Source of the DNA: Desulfobacula sp.
GTDB taxonomy: Bacteria > Desulfobacterota > Desulfobacteria > Desulfobacterales > Desulfobacteraceae
Reading direction: 5' to 3'
DNA: 10,682 nucleotides
Assembly: GCA_023139225.1 (NCBI GenBank)
Contig: JAGLNZ010000146.1
Coordinates: 1-10,682, forward strand
This document shows, piece by piece, positions 5,954 through 10,682 of this stretch (positions are counted from its first letter, which is position 1; the number at the start of each line of letters is the position of its first letter). The notes beneath the pieces were generated by a model that worked only from the letters and a program-made list of their open reading frames with translations, did not search any database and was not told where the DNA came from. The position numbers were made by a program, and so were the translations under genes.

Positions 5954-7075
5954 ATGGGAAATAAACAACCCTATACGGTTCTTGCTGTTGATGATAATCT
6001 TTTGAATTTAAAGCTCATTGAAAAATCCTTGTCCAAAGAAGGGTACAAGATATTCTCTGCGGATAACGGTCCCGATGCCAGAGCAATCGCCCTTAAGGAA
6101 AAACCGGATCTTATCTTGCTGGATATTGAAATGCCCGGAGAAACCGGATTTGATGTTATTAAGAAGCTTAAGGACAGTTCAGAAACCATTGCTATCCCGG
6201 TGATATTTCTTACCGGTGTCAGTGAAGTGGATTCAAAATTAAAAGGATTTGATCTGGGTGCCGTCGATTACATTACAAAACCGTTTCATCCCCTGGAAGT
6301 GCTGGCAAGGGTGAGGATTCATCTAAAGCTTTCAATAGCCACCAATTCTTTGATTGCAGACCAGGCAAGCAAGCTTCGGCAGGTGACCGAAGCACAGGTG
6401 GCCATGCTGCCGACACCTGAGGATAACCCTGGTGCATTATTTGGCGTCTATTATAAGGCCCTTGAAGAGGCGGGCGGCGATTTTTACGATATCTTAAATA
6501 TTTCAGAAAAAATAACCGGTTATTTTGTGGCTGATTTTTCAGGTCATGATATTAAGACAAGTTACGGAACGGCTTCGGTAAAGGCCCTGCTGGCTCAGAA
6601 CTGCACGCCTGTATACTCTCCGGCTGAAAGTATGAAAATGATCAATGATGTTCTTGTGGAGATTTTACCCGATGGGAAATACCTGACAGCCTGTTATATG
6701 CACATTAATCGAACCACAAAAAAAATGACTATTATCAATGCAGGTCACCCGCCGGTGGTCTGTTTGCCTAAAGATGGGGAACCATATCTGATTAAAACCA
6801 AAGGCGATGTCCTTGGTATATTTAAAGATGCTCATTTTGGAACCCAGAGTATTGACGTATCGGAGGGTGACAAGTTTTTTGCATATTCCGACGGGCTTGT
6901 TGAATCGGCACAAAACAAGATTACATGGGCAAACGGTGCGGACAGCCTTCTTCCGGTGTATAAACAAATAGCACAGGTGCCTTATGACAGGGCACCGGCA
7001 GAACTGGTTAATCATCTTTTTGGCAATGATGCATTACCCGAGGATGATATCGTTGTCTTATGCGTAAAGGTGTAA
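5954..7075 (+). CDS. Response regulator with SpoIIE/PP2C serine phosphatase output (RsbU/HsbR-like)
   Basis: 373 residues. An N-terminal receiver (about 7-122) carries Asp13-Asp14, phospho-acceptor Asp57 in LLDIEMPG, Thr87 and Lys109. A linker helix containing AQVAMLP (148-153) matches the switch helix seen before SpoIIE domains. A PP2C-type phosphatase domain (about 160-373) follows, with probable metal-binding aspartates in AGGDFYD (Asp176), VADFSGHD (Asp194), YSDGLVE (Asp313) and PEDDIVVLCV (364-365). Phosphorylation of the receiver would be expected to control dephosphorylation of a serine-phosphorylated STAS anti-anti-sigma protein. That substrate is not encoded in the window. The ribosome site AAGG (5941-5944) is 9 bases from the ATG. 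The next gene, an RsbW-like kinase, begins 2 bases after the stop, so the pair is probably translationally linked. Confidence 0.92.
   Translation: MGNKQPYTVLAVDDNLLNLKLIEKSLSKEGYKIFSADNGPDARAIALKEKPDLILLDIEMPGETGFDVIKKLKDSSETIAIPVIFLTGVSEVDSKLKGFDLGAVDYITKPFHPLEVLARVRIHLKLSIATNSLIADQASKLRQVTEAQVAMLPTPEDNPGALFGVYYKALEEAGGDFYDILNISEKITGYFVADFSGHDIKTSYGTASVKALLAQNCTPVYSPAESMKMINDVLVEILPDGKYLTACYMHINRTTKKMTIINAGHPPVVCLPKDGEPYLIKTKGDVLGIFKDAHFGTQSIDVSEGDKFFAYSDGLVESAQNKITWANGADSLLPVYKQIAQVPYDRAPAELVNHLFGNDALPEDDIVVLCVKV
7066..7070 (+). promoter_or_regulatory. Ribosome binding site deciding the start of the RsbW-like gene
   Basis: AAAGG lies 7 bases before the ATG at 7078 and overlaps the end of the phosphatase gene. 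The alternative in-frame ATG at 7060 has no comparable site, so 7078 is preferred. Confidence 0.5.
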
Positions 7076-7077
7076 CT

Positions 7078-7521
7078 ATGTCTTTAAAAAGGGGTATTTT
7101 TGAGGTCCTGCAGACTGCTGATTCAATTTGTTTCACTTTTTCTTCAACCTTGGGAAATATTGATGATGTCTGTGAACAGACAATAAACTATGTCCGGTCA
7201 AAAATTCAAGAGATTGAAGCGCATTTATTTTCTGTTAATCTTGTTATCAGAGAAGGCCTCACCAATGCGGTCCGGCATGGTAATGTCAGTGACCCTGAGA
7301 AAAATGTTCGATTTATGTTAACCGTTGTCAACAATGAATCACTCAAGCTTAGGATCGAAGATGAAGGAGAGGGGTTTGACTGGAGAAAACAACTGAACGA
7401 AAATCTGCCCGAAGACGAGGACCATGGCCGCGGTGTTATTATCATGGATACCTATTTCAGCCATTATTCCTATAATGACAAAGGTAATATTCTATATCTT
7501 GAAAAAGATATCTCTTTCTAA
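7078..7521 (+). CDS. RsbW-like anti-sigma factor / serine-protein kinase (GHKL ATPase)
   Basis: 147 residues, typical length for RsbW/SpoIIAB proteins. A HATPase_c domain is clear: N-box REGLTNAVRHGN (58-69, with Glu59, Asn63, His67), G1 box EDEGEGFDW (94-102, Asp95) and G2 box HGRGVIIM (116-123). Such proteins bind and silence a sigma factor (or another target) and phosphorylate a STAS antagonist on serine. The upstream phosphatase would reverse that phosphorylation. Sigma factor and STAS partners are absent here, so the target is unknown and need not be a sigma factor. The start at 7078 is chosen from the AAAGG site; a start at 7060 would add six residues and overlap the previous stop. Probably the last gene of the HPt operon. 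No convincing intrinsic terminator was seen after it. Confidence 0.88.
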   Translation: MSLKRGIFEVLQTADSICFTFSSTLGNIDDVCEQTINYVRSKIQEIEAHLFSVNLVIREGLTNAVRHGNVSDPEKNVRFMLTVVNNESLKLRIEDEGEGFDWRKQLNENLPEDEDHGRGVIIMDTYFSHYSYNDKGNILYLEKDISF

Positions 7522-7530
7522 TTTTAATTT

Positions 7531-7577
7531 ATTCATAACAAAACCCTAATACAATTCTAACGCTTAAATTGTAGAAT
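7531..7577 (+). promoter_or_regulatory. Candidate PhoB-type promoter of the pst operon (three 11-base-phased repeats plus TAGAAT)
   Basis: Three consecutive 11-base units align: ATTCATAACAA (7531-7541), AACCCTAATAC (7542-7552), AATTCTAACGC (7553-7563). TAA(C/T) recurs at 7536, 7547 and 7558, exactly 11 bases apart. TAGAAT (7572-7577, five of six -10 positions) follows about 9 bases later. No good -35 hexamer lies 17 bases upstream of it, as expected for an activator-dependent promoter. PhoB/PhoP-family regulators are known to bind 11-base-spaced direct repeats just upstream of a -10. The repeats do not match the E. coli Pho-box wording closely, so the assignment rests on spacing and location. 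Confidence 0.4.
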
Positions 7578-7578
7578 T
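7550..7578. repeat. Two overlapping, mutually exclusive inverted repeats in the pst leader
   Basis: TACAATT (7550-7556) pairs with AATTGTA (7567-7573), and AATTCTA (7553-7559) pairs with TAGAATT (7572-7578). The arms overlap, so only one stem could form at a time. The element overlaps the phased repeats and the -10-like hexamer. It lacks a T-tract and is AT-rich, so it is a poor terminator; it may be an operator-like symmetry or chance. Confidence 0.4.
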
Positions 7579-7641
7579 TATCCTCAAGTAATCATGCTTG
7601 ATAAAAGCATTATTTTGATTTTACTATTATGAGGAGGGAGT

Positions 7642-8457
7642 ATGAACAAATTTATTAAACTAATCTTTGTATTAATTATTTCTACGCTGATCGCATCATC
7701 TCAAAGTTTTGCAGGCAAACTGGTTATTAAAGGATCCACAACGGTTCTTCCCATTGCCCAAAAGGCTGCTGAAGCCTATATGGCAGAGAATCCGGATGTA
7801 AAGATTTCTCTTTCCGGGGGCGGTTCCGGAAACGGGATCAAGGCAATTATTGACGGAACAGCAGATATCGGTAATGCTTCTAGATTTATCAAACAAAAAG
7901 AAGTAGATCTTGCCAATGCAAAGGGTGTTTATCCCGTGCCTTTCAGGATTGCACTGGATGCCATTGTTCCTGTTGTTAACAACAAAAATGATGTAGCTGA
8001 TTTTACCATGGCCCAGTTAAAAGATATTTATCTGGGTAAAATTAAAGACTGGAAAGAAATTGGCGGAACCCCGGGTAAGATTGTTGTGATTTCAAGGGAC
8101 AGCTCTTCCGGGACATTCGGCGTATGGAAAGATCTTGTCATGAAAAAAGAACGCGTCATTCCCAGTGCCCTGACCGTACCTTCCAACGGCGGTATTGTAC
8201 AGGCTGTTGCAAAAACGCCTGGAGCAATCGGATACGTTGGTCTGGGTTATCTTAACAGCGAGATCAAGGCTGTAAAAGTAGAGGGTATCAAAGGATCTGA
8301 TGAGAATACCTTGAATGGATCTTTTCCCATATCCAGGGGACTTTTCATGTTTACAAAAGGCTGGCCAAAGGGCGAAACCATGGGTTTTATATCTTTTATT
8401 CTCTCTAAAAAAGGCCAGGAGCTTGTGAAAGATGCCGGTTCAATTCCTTTATTCTAA
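7642..8457 (+). CDS. pstS: Phosphate ABC transporter substrate-binding protein
   Basis: 271 residues; the exported phosphate receptor of the high-affinity PstSCAB importer. The signal peptide has a Lys-containing start (MNKFIK), a hydrophobic core and a probable cleavage after SFA (residue 24). Phosphate-contacting segments typical of this PstS subfamily are visible: IKGSTTVLP (29-37), SGGGSGNGI (58-66), ADIGNASR (74-81) and SRDSSSGTFG (151-160). It belongs to the shorter PstS class of about 270 residues rather than the roughly 340-residue E. coli type. A strong ribosome site, AGGAGG at 7632-7637, lies 4 bases before the ATG. It is first in pstSCAB, and the leader carries the candidate phosphate-responsive promoter. 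Confidence 0.94.
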   Translation: MNKFIKLIFVLIISTLIASSQSFAGKLVIKGSTTVLPIAQKAAEAYMAENPDVKISLSGGGSGNGIKAIIDGTADIGNASRFIKQKEVDLANAKGVYPVPFRIALDAIVPVVNNKNDVADFTMAQLKDIYLGKIKDWKEIGGTPGKIVVISRDSSSGTFGVWKDLVMKKERVIPSALTVPSNGGIVQAVAKTPGAIGYVGLGYLNSEIKAVKVEGIKGSDENTLNGSFPISRGLFMFTKGWPKGETMGFISFILSKKGQELVKDAGSIPLF

Positions 8458-8463
8458 TATATC

Positions 8464-8468
8464 GGGAG
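8464..8468 (+). promoter_or_regulatory. Ribosome binding site for the TTG start of pstC
   Basis: GGGAG ends 7 bases before the TTG at 8476. No in-frame ATG occurs until well inside the first membrane segments, so the TTG start is the best choice. Confidence 0.6.
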
Positions 8469-8475
8469 CTAATAG

Positions 8476-9363
8476 TTGAAACGCCAAGTAATCGATAAAG
8501 GAGTGCATTCGGGGTTTTTAGTGATTGCACTCTTTTCCATAACAGCCCTGTTTTGGATTGTGGTATTCCTTTTTATTGAAGGAATACCCATTTTAGATCA
8601 TGTCAGTATAAAAGACTTTATATTTGGTAAATACTGGTACCCGACAGATGAACCGGCGGATTTCGGGATTTTTTCATTAATACTGGGATCAATTTGTGTC
8701 ACCCTTCTTTCAGGCATAATGGCAATTCCTTTGGGGATTATGACGGCTGTTTATCTTGCGGAAATCGCCCCGCCTAGAGTGGCTGAAATTGTAAAACCCA
8801 TAGTAGAACTCATGGCTTCCATGCCATCGGTGGTGATAGGCTTTTTCGGCATGGTAGTGGTGGCACCGTTTATCCAGCAGGTTTTTGATATTCCCGTGGG
8901 ATTGAATATGTTTAATGCATCCCTGATGCTGGCCTTTATGGCGATACCAACCATTTGCAGTATTTCGGAGGATGCGATTTTTTCAGTTCCCACGGCTTTA
9001 AAAGAGGCGTCGTTTGCCCTGGGAGCCACCCATTTTGAAACCATTGTAAAGGTCATTATTCCGGCATCTCTTTCGGGAATTTGTACAGCGGTTATCCTGG
9101 GCCTTTCCAGAGCCATCGGAGAAACCATGGTGGTGCTGATGGCAGCAGGCGGAGCGGCCATGATACCAGGGTCCATTTTCGACCCTGTCCGGCCCTTGCC
9201 GGCAAGCATTGCAGCAGAAATGGCGGAAGCACCTTTTGGCGGTGAACACTATCATGCACTTTTTGCAATTGGTATTGTTTTGTTTATATTTACGTTTATG
9301 TTCAATTTGATTGCCGATTATATTTCTTATAAGTTCAGGCAGGTGGGAGAGGCCTCCTTGTAA
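8476..9363 (+). CDS. pstC: Phosphate ABC transporter permease PstC
   Basis: 295 residues with a rare TTG start, supported by GGGAG 7 bases upstream and by the normal family N-terminus (short cytoplasmic head, then FLVIALFSITALFWIVVFLF as the first membrane helix). Six hydrophobic helices are expected; visible ones include FSLILGSICVTLLSGIMAIP, VELMASMPSVVIGFFGMVVV and LFAIGIVLFIFTFMFNLIAD. The cytoplasmic EAA coupling loop is LKEASFALGATHFETIVKVI followed by GLSRAIGETMVVLMAAGG, a strong PstC signature. It would form a heterodimer with PstA in the inner membrane, coupled to PstB. It lies 18 bases after pstS, and its stop shares one base with the pstA start. Confidence 0.94.
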   Translation: MKRQVIDKGVHSGFLVIALFSITALFWIVVFLFIEGIPILDHVSIKDFIFGKYWYPTDEPADFGIFSLILGSICVTLLSGIMAIPLGIMTAVYLAEIAPPRVAEIVKPIVELMASMPSVVIGFFGMVVVAPFIQQVFDIPVGLNMFNASLMLAFMAIPTICSISEDAIFSVPTALKEASFALGATHFETIVKVIIPASLSGICTAVILGLSRAIGETMVVLMAAGGAAMIPGSIFDPVRPLPASIAAEMAEAPFGGEHYHALFAIGIVLFIFTFMFNLIADYISYKFRQVGEASL

Positions 9364-10220
9364 TGATAAAACAACGATTAATTATACAAAAATTGTGGTT
9401 TTTACTATTAAGGATTGCTGCCTTACTTAATGGTGCAGCCCTGGCTGTGATTGTTTATTTTATCTTATCCCGTGGCTGGCGTGCCATTTCATGGGAATTT
9501 TTAACAAAGGCGCCAAAGGATTCCATGACTGCCGGCGGTATCCTCCCCTGTATTGTCGGAACCATTGCCTTGTGCCTTGTGACCATACTCGTGGCATTGC
9601 CCATTGGTGTAGCCTCAGCCGTTTATCTCAATGAATATGCCGCCCAGGGAAAACTTGTACGGCTTATACGGCTTGGTATCAACAACCTTGCCGGTGTTCC
9701 CTCCATCGTATTTGGATTGTTCGGCCTTGCCTTTTTTTGTATAGTATTAAAGATGGGGGTTTCCATTGCTGCCGGAGGGCTGACCTTGGGAATCATGACC
9801 CTGCCGGTTATAATCGGAGCTTCAGAAGAGGCCTTAAAATCTGTTCCCAATACTTACCGGGAAGCATCCCTTGCCATAGGGGCAACCAAATGGCAGACCA
9901 TCAGAAAAGTTGTCCTGCCTGTGGCATTCCCCGGTATTATTACAGGTTCAATATTGGGGATTAGCCGGGCTGCCGGAGAGACCGCCCCGATCATGTATAC
10001 GGGGGCTGTCTTTTTTACGCCTGAGCTTCCGGCATCCATTCTGGATGAGGTCATGGCATTACCGTATCACATTTACGTGCTGGCCACTGCCGGAACCCAG
10101 ATTGAAGCAACACGTCATCTTCAATACGGGACTGCGCTGGTGTTGATTATGCTGGTATTTGGAATGAATCTTTCGGCAATTATACTACGGGCTAAAATGA
10201 GAAAAAAGTTAAGGATATAG
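9363..10220 (+). CDS. pstA: Phosphate ABC transporter permease PstA
   Basis: 285 residues; the second membrane subunit of the phosphate importer. Hydrophobic helices include LWFLLLRIAALLNGAALAVI, GTIALCLVTILVALPIGVAS and LVLIMLVFGMNLSAIIL. The EAA loop is TYREASLAIGATKWQTIRKV followed by GISRAAGETAPIMYTGA, diagnostic of PstA. The conserved NNLAGVPSIVFGLFGLAFF segment is present. The ATG shares its first base with the pstC stop (TAATG), so translation is probably coupled; GGGAG/GAGG upstream (9345-9352) is rather distant. pstB begins 4 bases after the stop. Confidence 0.94.
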   Translation: MIKQRLIIQKLWFLLLRIAALLNGAALAVIVYFILSRGWRAISWEFLTKAPKDSMTAGGILPCIVGTIALCLVTILVALPIGVASAVYLNEYAAQGKLVRLIRLGINNLAGVPSIVFGLFGLAFFCIVLKMGVSIAAGGLTLGIMTLPVIIGASEEALKSVPNTYREASLAIGATKWQTIRKVVLPVAFPGIITGSILGISRAAGETAPIMYTGAVFFTPELPASILDEVMALPYHIYVLATAGTQIEATRHLQYGTALVLIMLVFGMNLSAIILRAKMRKKLRI

Positions 10221-10224
10221 ATAG

Positions 10225-10682
10225 ATGCAAAGTAATATTAAAATGCATACCAAAAATCTGGATTTTTTTTATGGAGATTTCCAGGCACTTGATCACATCT
10301 CAATTAACTTTATTGAAAACAGGGTGACAGCTCTTATCGGACCCTCGGGATGCGGAAAAAGTACCTATTTAAGATGTTTGAACCGGATGAATGATTTGAT
10401 CGCAGGAATCAGGGTAAAGGGCCGGGCCATGCTGGATGGTGATGATATCTATGACCCTTCCATCGACGTTGTAACCTTACGAAGGCAGGTGGGTATGGTT
10501 TTTCAAAAACCCAATCCATTTCCAAAATCTGTTTTTGAAAATATTGCTTATGGTTTGAAAGTTAATGGGGTGAAGGATAAGGCAAGTATCACCCGGGTTG
10601 TTGAGAAAAGCTTAAAACAGGCAGCCATATGGGATGAAGTCAAAGACAGGATGAATGAATCTGCTTTAGGACTTTCAGGGGG
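10225..10682 (+). CDS. pstB: Phosphate ABC transporter ATP-binding protein, 3'-truncated by window edge
   Basis: 152 complete codons are visible and the frame is still open at the right edge. Walker [10 protein letters not shown] (39-47) is followed by the PstB-specific [11 protein letters not shown]. The Q-loop region is [21 protein letters not shown] (Gln94). The sequence stops inside the signature motif (LSG of LSGGQ), so Walker B and the switch histidine lie outside. The family is about 250 residues, so roughly 60 percent is present. AAGGA (10211-10215) is 9 bases before the ATG at 10225, preferred over the ATG at 10243. PstB would hydrolyse ATP to drive phosphate import through PstCA. 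phoU commonly follows pstB but is not visible. Confidence 0.95.
   Translation, partial: MQSNIKMHTKNLDFFYGDFQALDHISINFIENRVTALIGPSGCGKSTYLRCLNRMNDLIAGIRVKGRAMLDGDDIYDPSIDVVTLRRQVGMVFQKPNPFPKSVFENIAYGLKVNGVKDKASITRVVEKSLKQAAIWDEVKDRMNESALGLSG

Noticed and set aside
7594..7622. Hairpin ATGCTT/AAGCAT followed by T-rich DNA as a terminator
   Set aside because: The stem is only six base pairs, and the T-rich stretch is interrupted; it also lies downstream of the likely pst start site. Too weak to annotate.
7598..7627. TTGATA-N18-TACTAT as a pstS promoter
   Set aside because: Transcription would start within the AGGAGG ribosome site, leaving almost no leader; the candidate at 7531-7577 fits better.
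8751..9255. Minus-strand open frames of 152 and 85 codons inside pstC
   Set aside because: They are antisense shadows of a clear permease gene with low-complexity, non-protein-like translations.
1..10682. CRISPR array, insertion sequence, prophage, tRNA or defence system
   Set aside because: No repeat-spacer pattern, transposase, integrase, tRNA-like cloverleaf or known defence domain was seen; all sizeable frames belong to housekeeping, transport or signalling genes.

Overview
The window reads as an ordinary, moderately AT-rich bacterial chromosome segment. The gene set suggests an anaerobic Desulfobacterota (formerly Deltaproteobacteria) relative: a TupABC tungstate importer, a SpoIIE-type phosphatase / RsbW-like partner-switching module, a Gram-negative outer-membrane lipoprotein lytic transglycosylase (MltA), and codon and intergenic composition rich in A and T. 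This taxonomic call is an inference from gene content, not from a marker gene. No rRNA, tRNA, insertion sequence, phage gene or CRISPR array was recognised.

Layout. (1) Positions 1-2014, plus strand: the 3' part of rmuC, then mltA overlapping it by 11 bases. (2) Positions 2011-5446, minus strand: a single-domain CheY-like receiver, an 82-residue protein of unknown function, then tupA-tupB-tupC. tupC meets mltA tail to tail with a 4-base overlap. (3) Positions 5447-5617: a very AT-rich divergent intergenic region with a near-consensus sigma-70-type promoter pointing right. (4) Positions 5618-7521, plus strand: an HPt phosphotransfer protein, a receiver-PP2C (SpoIIE) phosphatase and an RsbW-like anti-sigma kinase. 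(5) Positions 7522-7641: an AT-rich leader with three 11-base-phased repeats followed by a TAGAAT -10-like hexamer, a plausible PhoB-type promoter. (6) Positions 7642 to the right edge, plus strand: pstS-pstC-pstA-pstB, with pstB cut off inside its ABC signature motif. No gene-free stretch exceeds 300 bases.

How the genes work together. TupABC and PstSCAB are two ABC importers for oxyanions (tungstate and phosphate). Between them lies a phosphorelay/partner-switch module. HPt would pass a phosphoryl group to the receiver of the phosphatase and perhaps to the divergent stand-alone receiver. The phosphatase would dephosphorylate a STAS-domain anti-anti-sigma protein that the RsbW-like kinase phosphorylates. 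The sensor kinase, the STAS protein and the sigma factor (or other output) are not in the window. The arrangement resembles the HptB-HsbR-HsbA pathway of Pseudomonas, with the phosphatase and kinase as separate proteins. Most of the window is explained by known families. The module, the small unknown protein and the pst leader are the parts most worth a second look.
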